Of a stretch of 51,760 nucleotides of DNA, positions 32,644 through 40,699 are shown one piece after another. Numbering within the stretch: position 1 is the stretch's first letter; every line of letters begins with the position of its first letter. The notes beneath the pieces are model-generated. The model saw only the letters and a program-made list of their open reading frames with translations. It did no database searches and had not been told where the DNA came from. The stretch comes from DASVAL01 sp035649575 (GTDB lineage Bacteria; Planctomycetota; UBA1135; UBA2386). Location: assembly GCA_035649575.1 (NCBI GenBank), contig DASRJH010000012.1:1-51760 (forward strand), in the 5' to 3' direction. Both the position numbers and the translations under genes were made by a program.

Positions 32644-32749
32644 GTTTCCGCTGCAAGTGTCGCACGGACAGGCGTGAGGCATGGGCGATGCGTCTGCGCG
32701 CCCACCGCCGCACGTCCATCGACCACGCAGACGGAATCCGAGTCCATCG

Positions 32750-33199
32750 ATGTCCTCTCCTCTCACCCGTCTCTTCACCTTCCTCGCACTTGCAGTCCCG
32801 ACGCTGATGTTCGCCGGTCACGCGTCGGCGCAAGCGAGGCCGTATCACGCCAACGGCACCGCGCAGTTCGCCCCCAATCAGAGCGACTTCACCGGCTCCG
32901 GGAATGCGACGCACCTCGGCAGCTACACCGAGGTCGGCCACGTCACGTTCACGGGGACGGGCACGCCAGGCGTGCTCGCGGTCAACGGCTGGGCCCACTA
33001 CACGGCCGCCAATGGCCATGTGCTGTGCGCCGCGATCTCCGGAACGGTGAACCAGCAAACCGGCGCGATCCAAGGGACGGCGACATACATCGGCGGAACC
33101 GGCCACTTCGCCAACGCGAGCGGCTCGTCCGCACTAACGGGCCAGATGCTCGGTGGTGGTGCGCTGACGATCTCCGCGCTCGGCAGCATCAGCTACTGA
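32750..33199 (+). CDS. Small secreted beta-barrel-like protein
   Basis: A 149-residue protein with a clear signal peptide (LFTFLALAVPTLMFAGHASA). The mature part is made of short Gly/Ser/Thr-rich beta strands: YHANGTAQFAP, FTGSGNATHLGSYTEVGHVTF, YTAANGHVLCAAISGTVNQQ, ATYIGGTGHFANASGSSALT. The pattern GTG.FANASG.....G belongs to a widespread family of small secreted proteins of unknown role that may adopt an allene-oxide-cyclase-like barrel; the fold statement is inference. It ends 7 bp before the convergent methyltransferase gene. Confidence 0.75.
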   Translation: MSSPLTRLFTFLALAVPTLMFAGHASAQARPYHANGTAQFAPNQSDFTGSGNATHLGSYTEVGHVTFTGTGTPGVLAVNGWAHYTAANGHVLCAAISGTVNQQTGAIQGTATYIGGTGHFANASGSSALTGQMLGGGALTISALGSISY

Positions 33200-33206
33200 T
33201 CGTTCG

Positions 33207-33794
33207 TCACACCCGCTTCCTCGCGAGGAACTGCACGACCGACGCGAGGCCGGTGTGGAACCTGCCCTCGACGACCTCGCGCTCGATCTCGCGAGCCAGC
33301 ATCGGCTCGCAGTTCGCGAACTCGGCGAGCAGCTCCTCGCGCGACATCAGCATGTCGGGATCCTTGGGCCCACCGGTCGTGCGGGCGAGCTGCGCGCGCG
33401 TGTAGGCCTCGAGCAGCACGATGCCGCCCGGGCGAAGCGCGCGCTCGGCGAGCCCGTGCAGCCGCTTGCGCGCCACGCTCGGCAGATGAGCCGAGATCGA
33501 GACCACCGCGCCGAACGCCTGCTCCGGCGGTTCGTACGTCGCGAGGTCCGCGACCTCGGTGCGAATGCTCACGCCGCGCGCGGCCGCGAGCGCCCGAGCC
33601 TTGGCGAGCCCGACCTCGGAGCCATCGATGCCCAGCACGTCCAGACCGAGCGACGCGAGGAACACCGCGTTGCGGCCCTCACCCTCGGCGAGGCTGAGGA
33701 CCGGGCCGACCAGCAGCTTCGCGTGCTGCGCGAGGAAGGCGTTGGGCTCGGTGCCGTAGGCGAAGCCGTCGGCTGCATACCGTTCGTTCCACAT
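33207..33794 (-). CDS. SAM-dependent methyltransferase, TehB-like
   Basis: A 195-residue class I methyltransferase. MWNERYAADGFAYGTEPNAFL at the start is characteristic of the TehB/thiopurine-methyltransferase-like group, and the SAM site follows: VLSLAEGEGRNAVFLASLG (motif I) and VLGIDGSEVGLAKARALA (motif II). The ATG at 33794 has GAGG seven nt upstream; a GTG six nt earlier is also in frame. TehB-like proteins methylate small thiol or metalloid compounds, but the substrate here is not predictable. A DUF2200 gene 60 bp upstream on the same strand may share its transcript. Confidence 0.85.
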   Translation of the reverse strand: MWNERYAADGFAYGTEPNAFLAQHAKLLVGPVLSLAEGEGRNAVFLASLGLDVLGIDGSEVGLAKARALAAARGVSIRTEVADLATYEPPEQAFGAVVSISAHLPSVARKRLHGLAERALRPGGIVLLEAYTRAQLARTTGGPKDPDMLMSREELLAEFANCEPMLAREIEREVVEGRFHTGLASVVQFLARKRV

Positions 33795-33854
33795 GCTCAC
33801 GCCTCGACGGTCACGCCCGCGCAGAGCATTTTCAAGCTGCAGACTCGACGACGG

Positions 33855-34205
33855 CTACGTGCGCAGGATCCTCTCCATCGCCTTGCCCTTGGCGAGCTCG
33901 TCGATGAGCTTGTCCAGATACCGAATTCGCCGCATGGTTTCGTCGGCGATCTCTTCGACGCGAATGCCGCAGACCACGCCCGTGATCAGGCTCGCCTTCG
34001 GCTGAAAGCTCGGTGCCGCGGCAATGAACGTCTCGATGTCGATTCCGGCGTCAATGACCTTCCGCAGGCTCTTCGCCGTGTGTCCCGTGAGCCAGCAGAT
34101 GATCTTGTCCACCTCGGCTTTCGTGCGGCCTTTGCCCTCGGCCTTCTGCACATACAGAGGGTAGACCTTCGCGAAGCTCATCGTGTAGATGCTCGGCTTG
34201 GACAT
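33855..34205 (-). CDS. DUF2200 family protein
   Basis: A 116-residue protein matching DUF2200 along its whole length: MSKPSIYTMSFAKVYPLYVQ at the start, KAEGKGRTKAEVDKIICWLT, LITGVVCGIRVEEIADETMR and the C-terminal YLDKLIDELAKGKAMERIL. The family is conserved in diverse bacteria and has no known function. The start at 34205 coincides with the family start. It probably forms a two-gene unit with the methyltransferase downstream. Confidence 0.88.
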   Translation of the reverse strand: MSKPSIYTMSFAKVYPLYVQKAEGKGRTKAEVDKIICWLTGHTAKSLRKVIDAGIDIETFIAAAPSFQPKASLITGVVCGIRVEEIADETMRRIRYLDKLIDELAKGKAMERILRT

Positions 34206-34270
34206 GGCCGGTGTTCTCGATGCAATGGGGACGCATGATCGCCGCAGTGTCGGGGCGCGGCGCGGCGAAA

Positions 34271-34297
34271 CCACGGGCCGCCGCGGCGGCCCGGTGG
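34271..34297 (-). terminator. Strong GC hairpin directly after the two-domain secreted protein gene
   Basis: A perfect 18-bp palindrome (34275-34292), extended by further pairs with one bulge to 34271-34297, begins one nt after the stop codon at 34299. Minus-strand sequence after it reads TTTCG, so there is only a vestigial T-run. Confidence 0.6.
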
Positions 34298-34298
34298 C

Positions 34299-36023
34299 TC
34301 ACAGCCCGACGGTGAGCATCAGGCCGTTGGAGAGGTTGATGCCGAGCGGATTGGCGCCGGGCGTCAGCGTGCCGGCCTGTGCGTTCAGCACGAAGCCGAC
34401 GAGGCTGGTCGAGTTCGCGATCGGGAAGGCGAACGGAGCAGGTGGGCCGAGCAGCGGGAACGTCAGCAGCGCATCGACCGTCGCGAACAGTTCACAGCCC
34501 GGCATGCCGATGAAGCCGAGGTCGATGCCCGGTTGCAGGTGCGTGAGTCCGAGCACCATCAGGCCGAGGACCGAGCCGGGAGCGATCTGGTCGGCCTCCA
34601 TCGTGTAAGTGGTGCCGATCACCGGGCGCGAGCCCGTCTGCGAGCGCAGCAGCAGCGGCGTGCCGCCGCTGCCGATGATCACCGGTCCAGCGCTGAAGTC
34701 GGCGGAACCCGGGTCCACCGTCGAGTTGCCCGCCGTGAAACCGACCAGCGGGCTGTGCATGGTGTTGTTCACGGTTTGGTAGGCGATCCGGAAGCTGCCG
34801 TTCGCTCGCAAGGTGATCTGCGCCGTCTGCGGCCCGCCTTGGTAGTACTCCGGCACGCTGAGCCAGGTGATGTGGGCCTCGCCCGGCGTCGTGTCGAAGT
34901 AGATGTTGCCGCCGCCTGGCGGATAGAGGTCCATCCACACAGCCGCGATGCTCGCCGGATCGGTGATGAACCAGGTCGGGTCGGGGTCGCAGCAGCGGGA
35001 ATCGAAGTTGCTGGTGCCCAGCCAGATGAAGCCGTTGCTGCTGATGTTGATCGCGCCGGTGCTGCCCCCGGGGAAGCTGAAGGGGAAGCCGAGGTTGAAC
35101 GGGCCGAGCACCTGGTCGTCCAAGAACGCGAAGCTGTTCGTGTAGCCGGTGAAGAAACCGGTCGTCGGGAACGCGACGTAGCCACCGGCTCCCGATGGCG
35201 TGAACTCGATCGCCGTGTTCGACAGGTCGATCACCGCCGGTAGCTGGAACCACTCGTACGCGGTCGCCGGCTTCGGGCAGCCGACGCCGTAGGGCGTGGC
35301 GTGCGCCAGGATGCACGTCGGGCGGTCGAGCACGATGTAGCCGCCGCTGCCATTCTGCACGAACACGAGCACCTTGCCCTGCAGGTCCATCGTGTTCGAC
35401 TGCACCTCGTGGATCGTCGGGTTGGTGCCGCTGAGATACGGGGTGCTGGCGCTGATCGTCGAGAAGTCGACGGGGTTCGCGGTGGCGCTCACTCCCTGCG
35501 TCACTCCCGTCAGCACATCGTGGTTCTGGTTGTACACGGAGCTGTCGAACAGCATCGAGAACGACCCGTCGGCGAACATCTGCAGCTGCATCGTCATCGG
35601 CGTGCTGCTGCCGTACTCGGGCACGCCGTCCCACGTGACGACGGCGCTCGCCGGCTGCGAACCCGAAGCGGGAAAGGTGTTGAACCACACCGCGCCGGCC
35701 GTCGACGGATCGAGATCGCCCCACATCAAGGCGATGCGCGGCAGGCCGGTCAGGAACGTGGGCAGGTAGCCGGTACAGCAGCCACTGTCGGTGCTGCTCG
35801 CAAGCCAGACGAAACCGTTGCTGCTGATGTCGATCGAGGCCACCGGGCCGGCCGGACCTGGAAACGTGAAGCCGAGCGCGTTGTTCTGCGCGACTTGATC
35901 GTCGCCGAGGTTGAGGTTGGTCCCGAGCTGGCTCTGGAAGCAGGGGGAACCGAGCGCGCCTTGCGCGGGCAGCAAGGTGCCGGTGATTGCCGCGATCGCG
36001 GCGGAGAGGAGTGAAGTGTGCAT
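34299..36023 (-). CDS. Secreted protein with duplicated beta domain and shared C-terminal domain
   Basis: The 574-residue protein has a signal peptide (LLSAAIAAITGTLLPAQ). Two homologous domains follow, at about residues 30-200 and 265-450: each has the order FTFPGP..., (I/N)ISSNGF(V/I)WL, a paired Cys (GCC or RCC), an IA.(M/V)W.DL.P segment, and (V/I)TW..VPEY. Such domains resemble the nidogen-like or lectin-like extracellular modules of planctomycete surface proteins; binding partners are unknown. The last 120 residues (TPLLLRSQTGSRPVIGTTYT to LMLTVGL) are very similar to the protein cut off at the right end of the window. A promoter-like sequence lies upstream. Confidence 0.8.
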   Translation of the reverse strand: MHTSLLSAAIAAITGTLLPAQGALGSPCFQSQLGTNLNLGDDQVAQNNALGFTFPGPAGPVASIDISSNGFVWLASSTDSGCCTGYLPTFLTGLPRIALMWGDLDPSTAGAVWFNTFPASGSQPASAVVTWDGVPEYGSSTPMTMQLQMFADGSFSMLFDSSVYNQNHDVLTGVTQGVSATANPVDFSTISASTPYLSGTNPTIHEVQSNTMDLQGKVLVFVQNGSGGYIVLDRPTCILAHATPYGVGCPKPATAYEWFQLPAVIDLSNTAIEFTPSGAGGYVAFPTTGFFTGYTNSFAFLDDQVLGPFNLGFPFSFPGGSTGAINISSNGFIWLGTSNFDSRCCDPDPTWFITDPASIAAVWMDLYPPGGGNIYFDTTPGEAHITWLSVPEYYQGGPQTAQITLRANGSFRIAYQTVNNTMHSPLVGFTAGNSTVDPGSADFSAGPVIIGSGGTPLLLRSQTGSRPVIGTTYTMEADQIAPGSVLGLMVLGLTHLQPGIDLGFIGMPGCELFATVDALLTFPLLGPPAPFAFPIANSTSLVGFVLNAQAGTLTPGANPLGINLSNGLMLTVGL

Positions 36024-36054
36024 GGTAGATCCGAGTCGCGCCGGAGAGCAGGCG

Positions 36055-36082
36055 CGTATGCCTCTGACTGTCCGGGCGCCAA
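36055..36082 (-). promoter_or_regulatory. Probable promoter of the two-domain secreted protein gene
   Basis: On the minus strand TTGGCG (36077-36082) and CATACG (36055-36060) are separated by 16 bp, 32 nt before the start codon. Both hexamers are near consensus for a sigma-70-like promoter in a GC-rich genome. Confidence 0.4.
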
Positions 36083-36278
36083 CCGTTGCATGCAAGGTGG
36101 CAGCGCAGCAGACAGTGCGGCAACGGGGACCGCGATGCCCCCCAGCGGAAACGGGCGGATTCAGAAGGCGAGACCGAGCGCCGTCGCGATCAGCCGGCTC
36201 ACCCGATCAGGCGCTTCTGCTCCGCGGAGCTGGGCGAGGAGCGCGCCGCCGGCGGCGCCGGCCGCTATCGTCGCCGCG

Positions 36279-37082
36279 ATGCGCACCCTCACCGCTGTTC
36301 GTCGCGTCGCGGCCACTGCCGCAGCAACCGTGGCAGCCACCGTGGCGGCCGTTCTGCTCGGCGCCTCGCTGCCGGCCCAGACCAAGGGTGGCGAGAAGCC
36401 GACGCCCGGTCCGCCCCCGGCCGGGAAGGCGGCGAAGGTCCAGCCGCCGAAGGACGACGCGAAGACCGCGAAGGACCCCGCGATCGCCGCGATCGACAAG
36501 TTCCGCAAGGCGAAGGTCAACACGAAGGCCGCCGGCTGGCGCACGGCGATGCCCGCGCCGCCGGCCGTGACGTTCGACGCGGCGCGCCAGTACCGCTGGC
36601 ACCTCGAGACGACAGCCGGCCCGCTGGTCATAGCACTGCTGCCCGAAGCCGCGCCGAAGCACGTCGCGAGCGTCATCTACCTCGCGCGCAGCGGCTTCTA
36701 CGACGGACTCGTGTTCCCGCGCGTGCTCAAGGGCTTCATGGCGCAGGGTGGCAGCCCGACCAACGACCAGAGCGGCGACGCCGGCTACAAGCTCGACGGC
36801 GAGTTCGCGAGCGGCGTGAAGCACGACAAACCTGGCGCGCTCAGCGCCGCGAACGATGGCCCGGGTACCGACGGCTCCCAGTTCTTCCTGACGTTCGTGC
36901 CCACGCCGCACCTAGACGGCAAGCACACCGTGCACGGTTTCGTCACCGAGGGCATGGACACGCTGAAGGAGATCGAGGCAAAGGGCGTCGCGAAGGACGG
37001 CGAGCCGATGCTCGAGAAGGTCGCAATCGTCCGCACGTGGATCACCGTCGTCGACGCGCCGAAGGCCGCAGACGGCAAGTGA
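36279..37082 (+). CDS. Exported cyclophilin-type peptidyl-prolyl isomerase
   Basis: A 267-residue protein. An Ala-rich signal peptide (TVAATVAAVLLGASLPAQ) is followed by a Lys/Pro/Ala linker to about residue 75, and then by the cyclophilin domain: TTAGPLVIALLPEAAPKHVA, FYDGLVFPRVLKGFMAQGGS, GALSAANDGPGTDGSQFFLT, and HLDGKHTVHGFVTEGMD. The catalytic Arg of RVL.GFM.QGG and the SQFF(L)T motif are present, so it should be active on periplasmic folding substrates. An alternative start further upstream is possible but the signal peptide favours 36279; a TATCGT hexamer lies eight nt before it. Confidence 0.92.
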   Translation: MRTLTAVRRVAATAAATVAATVAAVLLGASLPAQTKGGEKPTPGPPPAGKAAKVQPPKDDAKTAKDPAIAAIDKFRKAKVNTKAAGWRTAMPAPPAVTFDAARQYRWHLETTAGPLVIALLPEAAPKHVASVIYLARSGFYDGLVFPRVLKGFMAQGGSPTNDQSGDAGYKLDGEFASGVKHDKPGALSAANDGPGTDGSQFFLTFVPTPHLDGKHTVHGFVTEGMDTLKEIEAKGVAKDGEPMLEKVAIVRTWITVVDAPKAADGK

Positions 37083-37130
37083 GCACTGGAGACGCTGCTG
37101 ATCGTCGGATTCCAGCAATCGCGTGCGCGC

Positions 37131-37284
37131 GACGCAGGCACCAGTGCCACGTGTTCCGGTGGTGTTCGCAAGCGCACAGCCGTCGCTGCGAAGACGTGAG
37201 CGCACACTCCGAGTCGTCGGGGAACAGACGCACCGGCGGCGCACCGACGGCGCGGTGCCGGTGTGCGACATCACTCGTTCGCGC
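37131..37284. repeat. Dispersed intergenic repeat, copy 2
   Basis: Core 37210-37284 matches 32526-32601 at about 69 of 76 positions; weaker similarity reaches 37131. The copy lies between the cyclophilin gene and the cytochrome peroxidase gene, in a gap of 323 bp that holds no gene. A short CA tract (37304-37313) follows. Confidence 0.7.
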
Positions 37285-37405
37285 GCGCGAAGGCCGTCCG
37301 CAGCACACACACACGCATCAGGAGCGCTTGCTACGATTGCGCGGCGTGAGTCCCCGCCCCCGCGCCTCACGGCTGCTCTCTCAGAGGAACACCCAAGGAG
37401 TTCCC

Positions 37406-39052
37406 ATGCTTCGTAGCCTTGGTGCGTTGTCGTTCTTGATTTCCGCGGCCCTGGCCCAAACGAACTTCCCGCCGCCGCCCGCGCCGCCGAGCAATCCTCA
37501 CACTCCGGGGAAGGAACTGCTCGGCATGACGCTGTTCTTCGAAGAACAGCTGTCGTCGACCGGCACGGTCGCGTGCGCGACGTGCCACGACTTCGTTCGC
37601 GGCGGTGCTGACCCGCGCACCGCGACCGCGCGCAACGCAGGCGCCGACGGCCGTCTGTTCACGGCCGACGACCAGCGCGGATCGCCGGGCATCTCGCTGG
37701 TGTGGCAGAACGGCGCGTTGATCCCGCTCCCGGGGCGCGGCTTCGGACCGGCGATCACCCCTCGGCGCGCGCCGACAGTGATCAACTCCGGCTACCACAC
37801 GCATCTCCAGTACGATGGCAGCAAGCAATCGCTCGAACAGCTCGTGCCCGCGCCGCTGTTCAACATCCGCGAGATGGGGCATGCCGGCCGCACGTGGAAC
37901 GACGTGATCACGCGCGTCACCAACGCCGTGCCGCTGGTGTTCGCGAGCAACCTGCCGCCGCGTCTGCAGGCCTTCGTCGCGCCGCAGACGTATCCCGCGC
38001 TGTTCCAGGTCGCGTTCGGCAGCCCTGGCGTGACCCAGCAGCGCATCGTCGACGCGATCGCGTGCTACCTGCGCACGCTCAACTCCGACCAGTCGAAGTG
38101 GGATCGCGTGCTGCACCAACAGGCGACGCTGACCGCGCAGGAGCAGCTCGGGCTGACGCTGTTCAACTCGACCGCGAACGGCGCCGTCGCGTGCAGTGCG
38201 TGCCACGGCGACTTCGAAAACCGCGTGCTGCAGGAGGGCCCGATCGCGGGCCAGATGACGACGGTCACGTCGGGCTACTACGGCTCGCCGCTCCCGATCC
38301 GGCTGGTGTTCCACAACACCGGCGTGCGCCCGCTCCAGGAGGATCTCGGCCGCCAGGCCGTGACGAACAGTCCCGCCGACGCGGCCCGCTTCCGCATCGC
38401 GAGTCTGCGCAACGTCGAGCTGACGGCTCCGTACTTCCACAACGGCAGCGCCGAGACGCTCGCCGACGCCGTGCTGCTCTACAACCGCGGTAGCGACTTC
38501 CACGCGAACCAGGCGCCGAACACCGGGCCGCGCAACTACACGCAGGCCGAGGTCGACGCACTCGTCGCGGTGATGCGCACGCTCACCGATCCGCGCGTCG
38601 CGGCGGGCGTGCAGCCGTTCGATCGGCCGCTGCTCGGGTCGCAAACCGGCGCGTTCGTGGCGGCGCTCGGCCAAGGCGATACGACGGCCAGCGGCACGCT
38701 GGTCGCGAGCTCGCCGTGGGCCCCGCGCCTCGGCGAGTCGTGGTTCCGGCTCGGGCTCACGGGCGCCACGCTCGGCACGCCGACGTTCCTCATGTGGGAC
38801 ACCGCGATGAGCGCCGGGTCGCATACGCTGTGGAATGTCCAGCTCGCGCTGACGCCGGATTTCCAGGTGCTCACGACCGGTCCCGCGCAGCCGGGTCTCG
38901 GCATCGCGTACGGCTCGGTGCAGTTGCCGCTCCCGTTGCCGAACACGCCGTCGCTCAGCGGGCAGACCTTGTTCGCGCAGTGGCTCGTCCTCGAGCCCTC
39001 GCTCAACTGGCCGGCCGCGACGTCGAACGTGCTGCGCATCCCGCTGCGCTGA
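37406..39052 (+). CDS. Di-haem cytochrome c peroxidase/MauG-like protein with extra C-terminal domain
   Basis: A 548-residue exported protein; AAGGAG five nt before the ATG is an ideal ribosome binding site and the signal peptide (LGALSFLISAALAQ) follows. Two haem c sites are present: CATCH at residues 57-61 and CSACH at 263-267. The surrounding sequence (GKELLGMTLFFEEQLSSTG, RRAPTVINSGYHTHLQYDGS, FRIASLRNVELTAPYFHNGS and AEVDALVAVMRTL) is that of bacterial cytochrome c peroxidase/MauG proteins, which reduce peroxide or oxidise protein substrates in the periplasm. The last 120 residues are a beta domain that the family lacks and that resembles the ends of the other secreted proteins here. It precedes two propeller genes on the same strand. 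Confidence 0.9.
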   Translation: MLRSLGALSFLISAALAQTNFPPPPAPPSNPHTPGKELLGMTLFFEEQLSSTGTVACATCHDFVRGGADPRTATARNAGADGRLFTADDQRGSPGISLVWQNGALIPLPGRGFGPAITPRRAPTVINSGYHTHLQYDGSKQSLEQLVPAPLFNIREMGHAGRTWNDVITRVTNAVPLVFASNLPPRLQAFVAPQTYPALFQVAFGSPGVTQQRIVDAIACYLRTLNSDQSKWDRVLHQQATLTAQEQLGLTLFNSTANGAVACSACHGDFENRVLQEGPIAGQMTTVTSGYYGSPLPIRLVFHNTGVRPLQEDLGRQAVTNSPADAARFRIASLRNVELTAPYFHNGSAETLADAVLLYNRGSDFHANQAPNTGPRNYTQAEVDALVAVMRTLTDPRVAAGVQPFDRPLLGSQTGAFVAALGQGDTTASGTLVASSPWAPRLGESWFRLGLTGATLGTPTFLMWDTAMSAGSHTLWNVQLALTPDFQVLTTGPAQPGLGIAYGSVQLPLPLPNTPSLSGQTLFAQWLVLEPSLNWPAATSNVLRIPLR

Positions 39053-39175
39053 AGCGGCGCCAGCTACTTGCGGGCCTTCTCGACGAGCGCGAGCAACTGC
39101 TCGTGCTGCGCGTCGCCTGGTGCTACGCTGCCATTCCCCCGCGCACAACGAACCGCGTCCCACCCCTTGTCGAAC

Positions 39176-40699
39176 GTGCTGCTACGCGCTTGCCTGGCTG
39201 CTGTCGTGTTGATTCTTGCCGTGCCGGCGCAGCAACCCGCGCCGACGATCCTGCGCCATCAGGTCCCCAACCGCCGCCTCGCCGAGGGCACGCCGTTCCA
39301 ACTCGGCGGCACCGCCTGTCTCGCAGCCGTCGTCGGCGGCCGTCCGTTCCTGGTCTGGGACACGGCACGGCACCTCGACGCGCCGCGCAATCCCGCGGCG
39401 GCCGCGACCTGGCTGCAGCAGCGCGCCGCGTCGCTGCAGCACGGCGTGTTCACGCCGGTGTTCGCCGAGACGCGCGACGTCGAGGACCACACGGTGCTGG
39501 TGTTCACGCTGGTCCACAACGGCGTGCCGCTGGTCGACGCGGAGGTGTGGTTGTGCTTCGACGGCACTGGCTGCCTCGGGATCATGAACCGCACACCGGC
39601 CGGACTGGCGGCGCCGCCGGCGGTGCCGGCGAACGCCAGGGAACCGTGCTTCCGCGTCCGCCGCGGCCGCGACGTCTCGACGGCCGATCGGCTGGTGCTC
39701 GCCGAGCGCCGCCGCAGCGAGACCGAGCACCACGACGTCGTCGAGTTCGTGCACGACGGCGAAGTGTTCACCAGCGAACTGACGCCGAAGCCCGCCGGCG
39801 GCACCAATGCCGTCCCCACCTTCGACGTGTTCAGCTTCGGCGGCTTCCCCGACCAGATCGCGGCCGACTCGCGCGGCACGATCTGGGTCTCCGACCCGGT
39901 GATCAATCGCCTGCTCGCGATCGATCCGCAGACGGGCGCAGCCACGTTCCACCCCACGGCGCCGTGGACCGAGCCCGACGGTCTCTGCGTCGACGACAAG
40001 GATCGCGTGTGGACGGGGCTCCACACGATCGGCCAAGGCCTCGGTCGGTTCGATGCGACGACCGGAACCTTGACCCGGTTCGCGCCGCCCTATGCCGGCG
40101 CTCATTTCGCGATCCCAGCCTGGAGCAACGACGGCACGATCTGGACCACCGACCACTTCTCGACGCGCTTGACCCCCTTCTCGATCTCGACCAGCACGTT
40201 CGGCGCGTCGATCACGATGCCCGCCAACAGCTGGCCGGTGGGAGCTGCCTTCGAACCCGAGACCGGCGACCTGTTCATCCCGCTCTACCAGAGCCACGGC
40301 CTCGCGCAGATCCGCGACCGCGCGCTGCTGGCGGTGCGGCAAGCGCCCGTCCTCGCGGGTCCGGCCTTCGCTGCGACCGCCAACGGCAAGGTGTGGTTCA
40401 CCTACTGGGCCACTGGTCAACTCGGTTCGTTCGATCCGCGCACGCTCGCGTTCGCGACCTACAACCTGGTAGCGGGCGGCGTATTCGGCCCGATCGACGT
40501 CGGCCCCAACGGCCACGTCTACGTCGGCACGCGTTCGAGCGGCCAACTCGTCGACTTCAATCCGATCACCGGCACCGCGGTGAACTACACGATCCCGTCG
40601 GGCTCGTGGTACATGAAGGACGGCCTCACGGTCGCTCCCGATGGCAGCGTCTGGTTCACCAGTACCAGCGGCAGCGTCGTGAGGGTCCGACTGCAATGA
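39176..40699 (+). CDS. Exported virginiamycin-B-lyase-like beta-propeller protein
   Basis: About 507 residues. The hydrophobic export signal (LLRACLAAVVLILAVPAQQ) fixes the start region; no ATG is available, so the GTG at 39176 (or the TTG at 39167) must be used. The N-terminal 215 residues contain a protease-propeptide-like segment (TLVHNGVPLVDAEVWLCFDG). From about 225 a propeller follows with blades such as GGFPDQIAADSRGTIWVSDP, VNRLLAIDPQTGAATFHPT, EPDGLCVDDKDRVWTGLHTI and DGLTVAPDGSVWFTSTSGSV, typical of Vgb-like streptogramin lyase folds. Its stop overlaps the next start by 4 nt. Confidence 0.75.
   Translation: MLLRACLAAVVLILAVPAQQPAPTILRHQVPNRRLAEGTPFQLGGTACLAAVVGGRPFLVWDTARHLDAPRNPAAAATWLQQRAASLQHGVFTPVFAETRDVEDHTVLVFTLVHNGVPLVDAEVWLCFDGTGCLGIMNRTPAGLAAPPAVPANAREPCFRVRRGRDVSTADRLVLAERRRSETEHHDVVEFVHDGEVFTSELTPKPAGGTNAVPTFDVFSFGGFPDQIAADSRGTIWVSDPVINRLLAIDPQTGAATFHPTAPWTEPDGLCVDDKDRVWTGLHTIGQGLGRFDATTGTLTRFAPPYAGAHFAIPAWSNDGTIWTTDHFSTRLTPFSISTSTFGASITMPANSWPVGAAFEPETGDLFIPLYQSHGLAQIRDRALLAVRQAPVLAGPAFAATANGKVWFTYWATGQLGSFDPRTLAFATYNLVAGGVFGPIDVGPNGHVYVGTRSSGQLVDFNPITGTAVNYTIPSGSWYMKDGLTVAPDGSVWFTSTSGSVVRVRLQ

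Noticed and set aside
37304..37313. CA dinucleotide tract
   Set aside because: Only five units, in an intergenic gap; too short to be treated as a functional microsatellite.
39061..39130. Minus-strand peptide tail (QLLALVEKARK then stop) between the peroxidase and propeller genes
   Set aside because: Only about 20 codons read as protein; too short to call a remnant, and the same bases also form an imperfect hairpin.
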